This document shows, one piece after another, positions 13,240 to 25,900 of a DNA stretch of 64,000 nucleotides (its first letter is position 1; every line of letters starts with the position of its first letter). Where the stretch lies: the NCBI RefSeq assembly GCF_016086655.4, contig NC_052134.2, forward strand, positions 38,377,971 through 38,441,970, written 5' to 3'. The translations under genes and the position numbers were made by a program. Origin of the DNA: Lepeophtheirus salmonis. Lineage: Eukaryota > Arthropoda > Copepoda > Siphonostomatoida > Caligidae. Below the pieces are notes generated by a model, which was given only the letters and a program-made list of their open reading frames with translations, made no database searches and was not told the origin of the DNA.

Positions 13240-13640
13240 GTTAGTAGAGTTTCCACCCCTCTGAGTCTTGGTCTTGCAATAATAGTGATGTGGTTTTCGA
13301 GCTTGGTTTTGGATCTGAGACAAAAATTTCAAAGATTTTGGTATCTTTTCTCCACAAAGTCTTGGTCTAGGACGCCAAATATTAGATGGATGTACTACCG
13401 ATATAATGATGGAGAACAATTTTCTCGTCACGGTAATGTCTTTGTAGAAAAGAGATCAAATCTTTTTTTTCAAAACCCATTTTGTGAAATTTTGGTATAA
13501 TAAACTCTACAAAGTCTTTTTCCCTTCTAAGGTGGAGTAGATCATAGTACTACTTATATTTTATAATTTTTTTTTCTCTTGATCTCTCACGATCAAAATC
13601 TTGGTCCTGTGATAGTCTCTGGAAAGGTGGTGGCCTTGAC
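13240..13640. repeat. Degenerate CTTGGTC-type cryptic repeat
   Basis: The words GTCTTGGTCTTG, GTCTTGGTCTAGGAC and AATCTTGGTCCTGTGA recur irregularly at about 13264, 13360 and 13600. The stretch is open on both strands for 70-90 codons (13156-13431 minus, 13285-13500 plus), as cryptic repeats often are, and the translations have no domain. It resembles the CAAGTC-rich stretches at 18.6, 20.7 and 63.0 kb. Confidence 0.5.
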
Positions 13641-16600
13641 CAAAACACTAGTATGTATTTTAAAAAGTACAATTATAATTTGTTAAAATATTTCTTTCAA
13701 ATATATATATTTTTAAATATTTGGCATTTAATATTTAAAAAATCTTACTAAATAATATATATACAATAAAAGAGGTCAGAGTTGTTAAATTTATTTTACT
13801 GTATTTATAGCCACATGATGGTAGGTATATAGCCTAAATGACTATGTTAATTATTATTATGACTATTAGAACTCAAAGTTCAACTAAAGACCTTTTTTTA
13901 CGAGGTTCTTGTCACGAAAGATCTGTTTATACATCATAATATGTATTATGATGTAGGTTTTTATAAATATCTTAATCACGGCTCAGGGGTAATTATTTTC
14001 ATTTTAACTCTATGTCATTTCTTTTAATAGGGTCATTAGAAAATAACTAAATATTAAGTTTATATATTTTAAGATACTTCTTCCACAATTTTTTGATAAA
14101 CATATTATATTCAATTTATTGTACATATACCTTGAAAAAACCTTGATACCACATCAATGCATAAATATATTACTAATTTATGAGTATATCTTAAGTAATT
14201 ATTATTTTTTATTATTTGTGAATAGCTTCTAAAATGGCTCAAGACTTTATCAGGTGTCTCCATCTCCTTAGCTCTCATAAATTATGCGTTATTTATAAGT
14301 ACATATGTATGTTGTATACAGATCATATTCTGTTATTTTGTTATACATATATCATCAAAAAAAGTATCTATTTTATATTAACGAGTATGTAGATCCTGTA
14401 ATGAATCAAAAAAGTTGCTCAAATACCTTGTTTTAAATACCCATTTATTAACCAATTAATTTTTACTACCTTAAATTGTTTTAAGAGTGGATTAATGGAG
14501 CTTACCTATGTACTTATACGTAAACATGAACCATTATTTTATAGGCCGATTATTATTGAAGTAAATTAGGTTCCTAAAAGCAGTAGATGATAATTGCACC
14601 CGACAAAATAGTCGTAAAAAAACTTGTATTATAGGCTACAGAAGTAAACAATAAAAGTACTCCGTTCCGGAGTACGAAATCAACATATGTTGTATGTCTT
14701 CATTATGAAGTGAAAACATGTCAATTAAAATGGAAGTTTAAGGTTCAACATCTGATTTTTTTTATGCACTAATTACGAGTCTTGAAATTAGTGTTTGTGT
14801 CTTATTTGTTTTTAATTCCACAGTTGTTTATCAACTTCCATAGTTCTTATGAGTTTTAGTGTGCCTTTTTTAGGTTAAAACAATTTAGGAATATACTTTG
14901 AAATATGTAAACATAATCACATGATAAACTTTTGTGAGTTTTGTTTTATTTTTCTTAGAATTTGTTAAAGTGACTAAGAAGGAACAATTTTAACTGCAAA
15001 ATTTAGGTATTTGAAATTAATATTACACCTCCATTTTTCATTCTTGTAGTAATGAAAGGGATTCATTTGAAGTCTAAATGACTCAATTGTGTTGTTAAAA
15101 AAGTAAACCAATTCAAGGGTTTTATTTTAAACTATATTAATTGTCGGTTTGATTTGAGATTGTTATACTAAGATATGATATTATTTTACCTCTCAAACTC
15201 TCTTCCAAAAAGAAACTAGTGTTCAAAATCAGTTGATACTAGTTGAATATGACGTATACCTATAGTTGTAAAAAATAAAAAGACGAATATTAACGTAGTC
15301 ACTCCATCATAAGATTAAAGAAATAAACAATAATCACACTCCGTATCTAGGAAGGAAATCATCACCAATTACTCTGTTGTTCTTCCTCAATTCTATCTTG
15401 AGTCCAAAAAAGAATTACTTATAACTCCACAACCAATCCAATTACTTTGTGTCTATCACGCACTTGTGATTACTTTATACTCAGAAGTTCTCTTAAAAAG
15501 AATTATAAAATTATGATAACAACTTTGGAAAATAAAAAACACTGTTCAGGTTGCAATTAAGTATATAATGTATATATTATACCCAACTATATCTATACCC
15601 TCCCTAATGACCAAAATATCGAAAACATCAACCATTACATTATATTTTATTGCCACTCTCGATTTTTTCTTCTCTTTTCTCTTATATGTGTTTTTTTTAC
15701 ATGGATTGAACACAAATTAGCCAATGTTAAGCTTTAAACAATTTCTTCCTATGAAATGAAGAATAGTTCCACTAGTTGGGAAATACTAAATAACCACTAG
15801 TTTTGTATTTATCTTTATTTTTATTGTTGGAGAAAAGGTTGTGAAATGCAATGAATATGTTTTGAGTGGGTAGAGGAGTAGTAGACCAATCATTAGTTGA
15901 CAAAAGTACATGGTGCATTTTATTGTGATGTGTAGAGAGAAAGTGACAATGTGACAGTGAAAATAGTAATGGTAACAACAACAACACCTATCTCAATTAT
16001 ATTCACCCATTCATACAACCTCGATCAAAAAAATGTTGTAAATCATGGTAAGCGTATAAATGAATTGTACTTCTTATCGTATTTTTTTTCTTCAAAAATC
16101 CCTTACCTAAAAATGACAAGAGACAGAAGAAGAACATTATTGCATCAATCTTTTTTAAACCTGTTATAATTGATTTCTATTGATATACTTGTGACCAATA
16201 TCTTGAAAGTATGTTTATTTTGTGATGAGATAATAACAAAACATGTTTAAAATATATATGAGTATATATATTTGTACACGATACTCAAACATTGTCATTG
16301 CAATGGCTGTAGTTTCACCCTTGAGTGTTTCAAATAATATAAATAAAGATATTAATATTTTTCAACTGTTTTTAGCACATTTTATGCTTGTCACTATAGA
16401 AGAAAATTATAAGTAATGTTTAGAGTACTCTGATTATTTCTCTCCCCCCCCCTCTTTATACCTTCAGTAATTGTAGTTTCGTGCTTAGTATAAACTCAAC
16501 GTTCAATAGGTTCAAATCTCAATATTTTATTATTTATATTATGTATATTTTTCGACTTCCTTCTCATAAATACGCGCGGTATGAGGAGAGAAGAGAAGAT

Positions 16601-18559
16601 CAATATTTATGGGTATCGAAGTACATACATTTACTTATGAAGAAAAACCATGGGTAATATTTTGTTATTTCAAGGTTGCTACATATGTGTTACAACAACC
16701 AAATCAATCTGGAGGATTATATCATCATTCTCAAATCGATGCATTCATTCAATTTTATATTTGGGGGACTCAGCAAAACTTTGTTAACTAATTTCATTTA
16801 TATATGCATATATATTGGAAAAAAAACAACATATGCAGAGTACTACATTTCTACATTTAGGCTGTCCCGCTTTTGGGTATATTACCCCCCCCCCCCATCC
16901 TGAACAAAGCCCTTTTCTGCTGGGGACAATTTAAAAAACTGACTTTAGCAAAGTTAGAAACCTCTCAGGCCATTTTAATTGGGAAAAAATAGTATTTATT
17001 TTTGCCAAAGTGGGGCATATTTTGGCCTCTTTTACCGTCTCAAATATTATGCTATGATTCGAAAAATAAAAATAGTATTTCAGTTTATCAGTTGTAAATA
17101 TTGTGCATCTTATTTTTAATCATTTAAGATGTGCTATATAATTTGTGGTTGCCTTGTTTTATCACATTTATTCTTTCTTTTTATTTAATAATTATAACTT
17201 CAACTAGGCTTAGATTTTTCTATGTTATGCTTACTTAAGTCTTCTTTTTGAAAGTCTCCAGCAGAAAAGGTGTTTGTGCAGGGGGGAGATATATTCTCTC
17301 GAAAACAGGACTGTCTAATGTAAATGGTGAATGTAATCATTTTCACAGATTTTTTTTTTTTTTTTTTTTTGCGTTACTAAGCAGTTTTTTTTTTTTTTTT
17401 TTTGCAGAGAAGAAAAATATCTGTAATGGAGTTTAATAAAAATTAAATATATTAAAAGAAAAATACAATTATTTTTTTGTATTTTGCAAATATATTTTAT
17501 AGCTTTTATTAATTGTACGAACATAATTCCATTTAATAGGATATTTGATATAATTAAAAATATCATTTGTTGAGTTGTTTTACCTTTAAGGGTCGTTATA
17601 ATTGTATATATATGTATACTTTTGAGTTAATAAAAGTCTACTATATTTATTTAATCAAAATGGAGTCATAAATCAAGAATCAAACAACAAAATGAGAATT
17701 TTAGTTATGAATGTTTGGTATACATATATTATTATCTTTTTTTATAATTTTTGATTTCAAATAATATTAATATATGCTATAATTAGCTTTGATTGTTTTT
17801 GATAGGAATGTGTGACGTTTGTGACCTTTTATGATTCCCAAGACTATATGTCGATGTAGATTATATATACATCCCCCCTCCCATTTCTGACCTTCCATTC
17901 TTTTTTATTTTTCATAAACAAAACAACAAAATTATTCAAAGTATTTACAATAGATTACATTAAAAAGGCTATAACTTTAACTTATTTTTAACTTTATGCA
18001 TTTCCAGATCCTAAACCTTATCAAAATGATCTTTATATCATCTATGTTAAGTGCCTACAACTCTTAAGACCTATAAGCATCATCACAACAAGGATTCAGT
18101 TCTTCTAGAATATATATGAGGCTTTAAATAAAAATTAAATTACTTTTTGCACTTGTTACGTTTGACCTTTTTCAACCTTATGTTTGTTTGCACAAATTGT
18201 GCAAATAAATAATTACACTATGAACGTATATATGTAGTTGGTATCAGTTAGCATTCACCCTATAATTTATTTGCAGTCAGGGCTTCAGTGACAGGATGCA
18301 TTGTGTTTTATCAATAATTATACCTACTATTTGAAGTATGTGAAGAGGTGCGGGGAAGAATCAATTCAATAATTAATTAAAATTCTATGAATAGGAATTT
18401 TTATTATTCTTAAAAAGGTATGTTTAGCTCATTGTTCCCAGAAAAAATTTACAAAAGTCATATTTTATTAAGAAATATGACTGAACAAATTAATCTAATC
18501 ATGATTCAAAGTCATACCATAATGACATATAGTAAGCATGGGTGATGGAGAAAATACCT
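13641..18559. other. AT-rich stretch with homopolymers, no supported gene
   Basis: Includes a small perfect palindrome at 14657-14675 (GTACTCCG, three bases, CGGAGTAC), a 12-C run at 16885-16896 preceded by GGGTATATTACCC, and two long T runs at 17350-17370 and 17385-17403, each followed by GCRK-type sequence. Small frames near 15772-16169 and 16609-16903 show no domain. Confidence 0.5.
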
Positions 18560-18800
18560 TATACTGCAAGTCCAAATTGAGTATCAAGTCTTTGCTCACA
18601 AGTTCAAGTCCTTGATTATTTTCCCGACTCAAGCTCAAATCCTCAGCGAATAAAAAATACTTTAAATAATTATATTCAGTGAAATTACTTTTCAATGGAT
18701 GTCAAGTCTTGAATTTTTAGTTGTCTGATCAAGTCGAGTTGAAAGTTTTCAAAATGTGAACTCAAGTATAAGTTGAATAGCAAGTCTCGAGTTCAATCCC
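18560..18800 (+). repeat. CAAGTC-rich cryptic repeat
   Basis: Degenerate copies of CAAGTC or CTCAAG recur about every 15-30 bp, for example TATCAAGTCTTTGC, ACAAGTTCAAGTCC, GACTCAAGCTC, GATCAAGTCGAG and GCAAGTCTCGAG. A segment near 18584-18640 aligns, on the opposite strand, with 20690-20755: both share CAAGTCTTTGCT.ACAAGT followed by CAAATCC/AAAGTCC. No function is visible. Confidence 0.65.
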
Positions 18801-20360
18801 TCTGATAATAAGTATCCCAATTTAATGTAACCAATTATTTTGTACACTGCCAATTTATGTGGTATAATTATTCTTAAATCTACAAAAAGATTGTTCATTT
18901 TTTTCGAAATATGTGTAATAATTAAAGAATTGTTAAGGAAATTGCGAAATAAGATCAATAAATAAGTCTGTTATTCCCCACTCACATCTTATTTCTACAA
19001 AGATTTAACTATTTGTCTTGAAGCAACTCTCTTTCAAGCTATTCTTGTCTTCTCTTCATTGGAATCCATTTCCTTGTTAAATAAATACCAAACCATATAA
19101 AATGAAAAATTCTAAAAAAACAATAGATGGATAAAAGGTATGTATGTATGTCTATGGATACACTTGTATATACAGAGACCAGTTTGTAGAGAAGACAAAA
19201 AATATTTTGAAGTTCGTTTATTCATTCGTGATTCAGGAATGAACGGTCAAATTATATCTATCTAAAGTAAAAGTAAATTTACTTAAACATCTTTGTCCTT
19301 CTTTGAGAAGGATTAAAAAGAGCAATGGAGAAGTCTTGCAGAGAATGTAGCGACAAGGTTCATAGTATGTAAACTAATGAAAAATAAACATCTATAAGGT
19401 TACACATAATTTCAATTTCGATACCTTTGTCATAACTTATTTCACCTGACACAAAATGACAATATTTGGTAGAAGGGTGTATGTAACGAAGAAAAAGTCA
19501 TATATCTTTTTTATATCCTTTTGGAATCAATTATACTAATTAAGTCAGAAAATTGAGATTAGGTTTTAGCTTTTGTTTGATGTGCATATTACGAATAAAA
19601 GTTTTGGAGGCACAAAGGGCTGATACTTGCACTACGTAAATCTGGCCCTAAAAAACTACAATGAACACTAAGATCACTAGGGGCATTGCTTGTTGAGTCA
19701 GTACTCCCGTCATCTTAAGAAAAAATCCAAAAATGTATTTTTCCATCCATCAACTAATTTGGATTTCTACTCTTATTTTAATAGCAGGTCAAGAGAGAAA
19801 CACTGTATTTTAAGCATTGTTATCTTCTACACTTTTAATCCCTCATAACGGTATTATTTAATTATTAACATGAAAATTTTAAAATTACTCTTCTGTTAAT
19901 TTGCATTCTAAATGCTAATTGGTGGATCATGTTTTTGTTAATTTTTATTTAGTAACCTACTATAAAATAAAAAAGTCAATCAATTGGGAAGAATTGTGAG
20001 CTTCTTTACTTTTTTTCTTTCTGGAAGATTAGTTCAGAGACACATTAAATATGTCATTATGTCAACCCAAAGATTAGTCTTTTATTTCACTTGAGTAAAT
20101 TCATTGTATCCATTAATTTTTCCTTCAAAAAGATTAAGAAAAATCAATCATAAATGTTGAACTACTTCCTAATTTTCTGATTCATTGTCAGTTTTAGCTA
20201 AGAGGGAGTGAATGGTCACTGTAGACAAATACTTGGGCACTATACCCTAAATTATTTTAATAATATTACATTATTATAGGGTGAGGAATCAAAAATTCGA
20301 ATCATCATTGAGGCCGTTTAGCCACAAATTGATGTTTTTTTTTGTTTTTGTGCGATAAAA
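18801..20360. other. AT-rich stretch without gene
   Basis: Nothing recognised. Just upstream of the next mariner relic is a weak interrupted inverted repeat (ACCCTAAATTATT at about 20243 and ATTATTATAGGGT at about 20270), which does not resemble the mariner termini found elsewhere in the window. Confidence 0.5.
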
Positions 20361-20671
20361 ATGTCTGAGCAACATGCAAAGTGGGAGAGGGGTTGCAATC
20401 TCCTCCGCCCACAAGTCGACAAGTGTAAGCTGTTCTGAAGAAGAGAAATGATCACTTCTTGGCTGAATTAAGAGATCAGGTCGAGGAAACCTTCAGGACC
20501 AAACATCCAGCTCAGGTCATGGTCCTCGGGGTCGTGGTGGCAGACAGCAGCAAAAGGCCTCTCTACTACTTCAAGGCCATTGGGAATTTCAACATGGATG
20601 TCCTGTATACTGATCTTCAGAAAAAAAACTTTGACACCATGGTCCTCAATGATAATTATGATCTTAAGTGA
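20361..20671 (+). pseudogene. Mariner transposase relic: N-terminus joined to catalytic-core segment
   Basis: From the ATG at 20361 one frame reads MSEQHAKWERGCNLL..VDKCKLF then a stop. This is the same N-terminal signature as the deleted family (MSEQQxKRxxVC). After a frame change, an open frame to 20671 reads KRNDHFLAELRDQ, then FRTKHPAQVMVLGVVVADSS, RPLYYFKA and NMDVLY. This resembles the conserved middle of mariner transposases, between the first and second catalytic acids (RTKHPAQVMVxGxVxSDG). Both flanking catalytic residues are missing, as are the helix-turn-helix and C-terminal domains. GC content is clearly above the surroundings. Neither terminus was found, and the 3' side runs into a CAAGTC repeat. 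Confidence 0.8.
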
Positions 20672-20765
20672 ACTCACCACAAATCCTGGGACTTTAACTG
20701 GACTCAGTAAAAATATTAAGGACTTGTAAGCAAAGACTTGACTTGCACTTGTAGTATAAGAAACT
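20672..20765 (-). repeat. CAAGTC-rich cryptic repeat, opposite orientation
   Basis: On the minus strand this reads as successive CAAGTC words (GTGCAAGTCAAGTCTTTGC, ACAAGTCC, GAGTCC), aligning with 18584-18640. It directly follows the mariner core fragment, so the transposon 3' part was probably lost to this repeat. The 129-codon minus frame across 20468-20857 is a shadow of the relic and the repeat. Confidence 0.6.
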
Positions 20766-21192
20766 TTGTCCACTCTATTTAATATGTAGTTAGAATATTC
20801 GTAGTTATACATAGTGTTTACAACAATCCCAGCTAGTGGCTTTAAAAAGTCACACATACACTCATTAATGTTTTTATTTTACACCATGTATGATGTATGT
20901 CTGTAAGATGCATAAAAAGGTACATAATATGTATTCCTTACATAAATATATACTCGGATATATGTAGATACAAATACCTTCCTCATTATAGGTGGTTGTT
21001 TTGAGTAATTGGGGTTTTATAGGGATATCAGAGTACTTCATCATAATACCTTATCATTTATTTTTGGTCCATTAATAAAGTGCAAATTTGTTCTACATAG
21101 GTACATATGTATGTTTATATAATTATTATTAGACATTCCACGATTCTTAAACACATAATAAATTTTGAAACTTTGAGGATTATTTTTTTTTT
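20766..21192. other. AT-rich stretch without gene
   Basis: Simple AT-rich sequence with TATG-rich words. Nothing recognised. Confidence 0.5.
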
Positions 21193-21238
21193 GGGGGGGG
21201 ATAAACCCCCTCCAGACATACCCCTGCGGGCACCCCTG
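21193..21238 (-). mobile_element. Possible hAT-like transposon terminus
   Basis: On the minus strand this begins CAGGGGTGCCCGCAGGGGTA and continues into GC-rich sequence ending in a G/C run. CAGGGGTG-type ends are characteristic of hAT elements. The eight bases outside it (CCTAGGCT) would be the expected target duplication, but I found no matching left end, so the element is truncated or the resemblance is accidental. Confidence 0.3.
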
Positions 21239-21575
21239 CCTAGGCTCAAAAGATGGCTGACTATAAACAATCCCTACGTCAAATGGAAACGCTCTATACG
21301 TACATAAGTATTTTTAGAAAAAGAATCGATGGAAATACTTCTCGTCAAAGATCTAGTATACAGAGCGTACATAATGCGCAGTTGGGCGTTCGTACGCAAA
21401 TATGTGATGAAAAAAATGTAAAGAAAGCTAAACTTTTCTTCTTCAAATTACGTTACGTACGGGCCTCTTTTTATTTACAATATGTAATCTGCGGGGCCAA
21501 AGATAGTTCGACTGCGAGCTCCCCCTTCCCACCAATACTCCATTACAGACGAACTCACAAATCCTACATATAATT
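21239..21575. other. GC-richer island of unknown origin
   Basis: This stretch is visibly richer in G+C and CpG (for example CGTTCGTACGC and TTACGTTACGTACGGG) than its surroundings. It carries a 106-codon plus frame (21253-21573, starting MADYKQSLRQMETLY) with no domain I recognise. It may be an unidentified repeat or a piece of a foreign element. It is the only compositional island here not explained by mariner DNA. Confidence 0.35.
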
Positions 21576-22435
21576 AGAGTCAATTTGTCGTAACTCAAAA
21601 AATTACAAATATTAATTTTATTGCACTTATGTCATCCTAAAAGTCTAATATTTAATGTTAATACTTTAAAATAAAGAGATTCAGACTGTTGAAATGAATT
21701 TCTGGGATTCATTTTACACCATGATTCCTTTTAAAGAAGTAAGTTTTCAAGTTTAATTCTGTAAAACACCTATTTATGTTACGACAATTTAACTCTTACC
21801 ACAAATACTGCTCTTTTATTTATATTAAAAACATTTTTGATTGAACTAGACTTACTCATTATAAAAATATACTGATATAACTTAATTCGTTATTAGGCAT
21901 CATTTAAAGTACAATTGCACACTAGAAAGTGCAACCAAACAGAACATGGGTATTTTACATTTACCAACATATAGACTCTTGTTTATCATTTGTGGAATTC
22001 CATTTTTGACATTCGATCTATTGGAGCTACATTTTATATATTTTAGTATTTCGATATTGGTTTATTCTTAAAGAAAAAAGACGAAAATATCAAAAAAACA
22101 ATTTTTCTTCTTTTTAGTAACCTAAAATTTAATGTATGCTTGTTTAGCCAGTCCAATTTTACATACAAAAAAATTGCTGAGTGTAGAGTGAAAGACAATT
22201 TAACTCAATTCTTCAAAGATATTTTTTTTTTTCAACCTATTCATCAATAGACAAAAATTCTACAAAATATTATTCAAAAACCCGTATTATAAATGATATT
22301 TCCAATTATAAATATATAGAATATGGAGAAGCGAATGCATCCCCCTTTCTATTTATGGACACCCATTCTAGAATGTTGGAACATATACCTACCTGCATAT
22401 GTATGCCGTGTCTATAAATAGAACATGGAACGTGT
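21576..22435. other. AT-rich stretch without gene
   Basis: Nothing recognised. The left terminus of the mariner-family copy at 22.4 kb should lie near 22390, but the sequence there does not match the family end. Confidence 0.5.
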
Positions 22436-22968
22436 ATTGTTTTTATCCCTTCGATTTTTTGAAGAACCAAACGAAGTACAAAAGTTTTGAGTTATGAAAG
22501 AGAAAATTGAATTAAAGAATCGTGCGATGATTTTTTTTCGCCCCTAAATGTTTTTGTTACAAATATGACACACTGTGGAAAAATGTAAAAAATTGAATAG
22601 AACAACCGGTCAAAACAGCCCCATACAGACAAGAAGAACCAAAAATTATGTCCTGCCTCCATGTGGCTCCTGACCTCAACAGCCTTAGAATTTGCAGTTT
22701 AATGCCTCTTACACAAGTATTTATAACGCACTTCTCATCCAAATTTGGGTTTATTCCGAGCTGCCATCATGACAGCGTGAAAACGACATGGACATGGCCT
22801 TAATCATGTCAATTTGTTTGCCAGTGTGTCTAACCCTCTAATTTTTGTGAAGGCAGACATTTTTTGAATAAAAAATATAGCTAAATATAATGTTTTTTCT
22901 TTATTTCCAAAAAATAGGATTTTTCGTAATTTGTACATACTACTTCAAGTTTTTGTCTTCCCCCTCTG
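22436..22968 (+). mobile_element. Deleted mariner-family element, copy 2 (left end missing)
   Basis: Homology to the other copies starts near 22436 (ATTGTTTTTATCCC, then ACCAAACGA). It runs through the transposase C-terminal block (ATCCAAATTTGGGTTTATTC, then GAGCTGCCATCATGACAGCG at about 22760) and the subterminal TTTTTCGTAATTT to an eroded right end CCCCCTCTG before TA at 22969-22970. The right end corresponds to the family's CCCCACTTTG-TA. All frames are broken. The 61-codon minus frame at 22557-22742 is a shadow. Confidence 0.75.
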
Positions 22969-25900
22969 TAGTAAATTAGAATTATCCAGATGCCGGATAT
23001 ACCGTGCATATGTTATTATAAATGTTAAATTAATTGGTCTTTCCTTCTTATGTATCAAATGAGCAATTAAATGTATTAGAGGTAAAATTTCATATTTTTA
23101 CTAAATAAGTATTTTTTCAAGAAAATATATTATTTTTAGAAGATCCTTTATTTTTAGTCTTAACTTAATATTACTCCAATAAAACAATTTTTTATAGATA
23201 AACTTTTTTTGATAAAACAAAAATAAAATACTTTAAGACTTACAGAATTAATAGACCTTTTATCATTAATTAATTACTAATCTAATATCATAGAATAAAT
23301 AAATCAACCCAAAAAATATGCTAATTTCTATGAACATAAGTTAAATGATAATTTTAATTCCTTTCTCTCTTTCATTTCAAAAAATTACTCATAGTTGGTC
23401 AAAAAAAGGAAAAAAAAGAGCGTGGATTCTATGTACATAAAGTATTCCTTGATAAAATTATGTTATATTTGAGAAAAAATATACTCAAATTAAGGACTTA
23501 ACCACTTCCATCTATGTAGAACAGCAAGGGTTAATTCTACATTTATAGGAAAATCTACAAATGATTTGGTGATGTATCTAAAAACAAATTAACAGATAAA
23601 GGTCGTATTAGAATAAGCTTTCAATTCAATAAATGTAGTTTCTTCAAGACACTTAACTAATAATTCACTTTTAAACATAATTAAATATACAATAATAATA
23701 ATAACTTCTTCACTCGTTCAGTACAAAAACAAAACTCCTTTATTATTAGGAGTACATGTATAAATTAATAATAAAAAGGCTGCAGAAACAGATCATGGCA
23801 AACTGGTAAACTCCAGAAAGTTATATGATCAAATAATAGTAATTAATAATGATTAGAGGCACCACAGAAATACCACTTAAAACCTTTTGTTCAATAAACT
23901 CAAACAGTAAAATGGGTAGATACTATTTTTTAGTATGAGGAAGAAGAAGTTGTAAAATATGTTCACCTAAAAATACATACCTTTTGCAAAGTTGTTTGTC
24001 AGTAATGTTAATTGTAAATATGGATATACATTAATAGTGCTAAGAAATGTTGATATTAGCAAAATTATTTTCAAATTATTTAAATACATATTATACCATG
24101 TATATGTAAAAAAATACTTATTAAAGATAGAAGTTAAATATGTTTATTGTTTATACGTATATTTCAGTGGTGTCTCTCTTTCTTTTTCATGGGTGTGTAT
24201 TTCTCTTGGGCAATGATTAATACCTCAAATATATATCCAAGGTGTAACTTGACATCAAACATATTGACTCTTTTTGCCACCACCCATTATTGGAATAGGG
24301 TTGAATAAAGATGGAAATTCCTTGAAATGTTTATTAACAAACATAAACTATATACATTATACATATGCTGTTTATCAGTTTGACTTTTGTATACACGAGG
24401 TGTTGGGTCGGTACGAGGGGCGTCGTAAACTATACATAAGTTGTTTTGTTTTGCTTTATAAAAATGACATCACATATGGATGATACCATTATCACAACAA
24501 TTATACTTTTTCCAATAGTAAATAATAGGTCCTTGACTTTTATTGTTCTGCCGCCTATAATCGTTACTAAAACAAGATTCCCTGAATAATCTAGACATTT
24601 TGCACATTTTTGGTCTAAAAATAGACATATTTCCTTTTATACTGATCAAGTCCTCTTGATTCAGTTCAATGATCCTAAAATCAATTAAGAAGAGCTATTA
24701 GTCACAATGGTAAAACTAATATATCTCCAAATTATTTGTATTTCTTGTCAGCTATTTATTTTTTCACTCTTTCCTCTGACTAGTGTTATGAGCATTGATT
24801 TGTTGAATTCAAATTATTATTGTAAAGTTATTAACATAGGTATCCCTACTTTTATTTTATGAAAAATCGTCCAATTGTTTTAGAAAATGAAGTAATCGGT
24901 TAGCTAACAATTAAATTTGTATCCTTTTCTCTCTCTCTTTTGGAAGGAAAGTTGAAAGAGTCCAATCAACTGTAGATTTTAGTTATCAGCTTTACCTGAA
25001 CGATACAAGTGCAGAACAAAAATAGAGTCATAAAATATAAAAATAAATATTTTAATTTAAGCAAATGCAACTAAAGATCGTATTTTAATACCCAAAATGG
25101 AAGACATCTTATATATGTTAATATTTTGTATTTTTTAAATCTAAATTAACTGTTCTTGTTTTCCATAAAATATGTTCCTGGACAGAATGTAAACATAGGC
25201 AAGTCTGAGGAAAAGAGGACGGTTGACCAATAGTTAATCCAAAATACTATGTATATATTTTGATAATAAACCGGTTCAAGAAGTGACAAACTAATCAGGA
25301 CTTGATCGCAAATGCTCTTCCTTCCTAACCTTAAGCCGTTTTAACACTAGTTGCAAGTGTCACATGATGGAATTTGCACCAAAATTCTTATTTTGTAAAT
25401 ATGATATTTAATACTAGCTATTATTCCATTGTGACGTAGTAGTTATATCGATATTATATAATTTCTTAATAATATCAATTGTTTTAAAAATGAGGAAACT
25501 ATGAATACTTGTATGCATGAGAAAATGTAATAAACACATTAAGTTGAATTTCAATGAGTTCGCCAAGTAAGCATTGTCTCTGCATATTACAGTGAGCTAC
25601 GTATATACAAGTAAAGAACAGCCAAATATCGTCCATGGGCAAGCATGTTTCTATAGTGGTTATATAGATATATACCAACGTTATTTAGCTTTTATTTGAC
25701 TATAATTTGTATTTCCCTTTTTCAATATTCGGAATTCAAATACGTTTTTTTGGGGTCATCGTTTTAACATAAGCATGTAAATATTCATAAAATAACAATC
25801 AAAAAGCTCAGCGTACTTTTGCTAGCTATATTCTAGCGTTAACTTTTAGCATAGTAATGTTTATGAGAATATTCATCAAATAAAACTTTGTAACATTTCG

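Noticed and set aside
13156..13500. Overlapping open frames on both strands as possible exons
   Set aside because: The stretch is a cryptic CTTGGTC repeat, which tends to be open in several frames; no domain.
16509..16519. GGTTCAAATCT as a tRNA or SINE B box
   Set aside because: No matching A box, acceptor stem or anticodon arm at the right spacing.
17350..17403. Two long T runs as poly-A tails of minus-strand retroposed copies
   Set aside because: No target-site duplications or retroposon body were visible beside either run; simple slippage is enough.
20468..20857. 129-codon minus-strand open frame, longest in the window
   Set aside because: It is antisense to the recognisable mariner core fragment and the adjoining CAAGTC repeat; the plus-strand reading has the conserved motifs.
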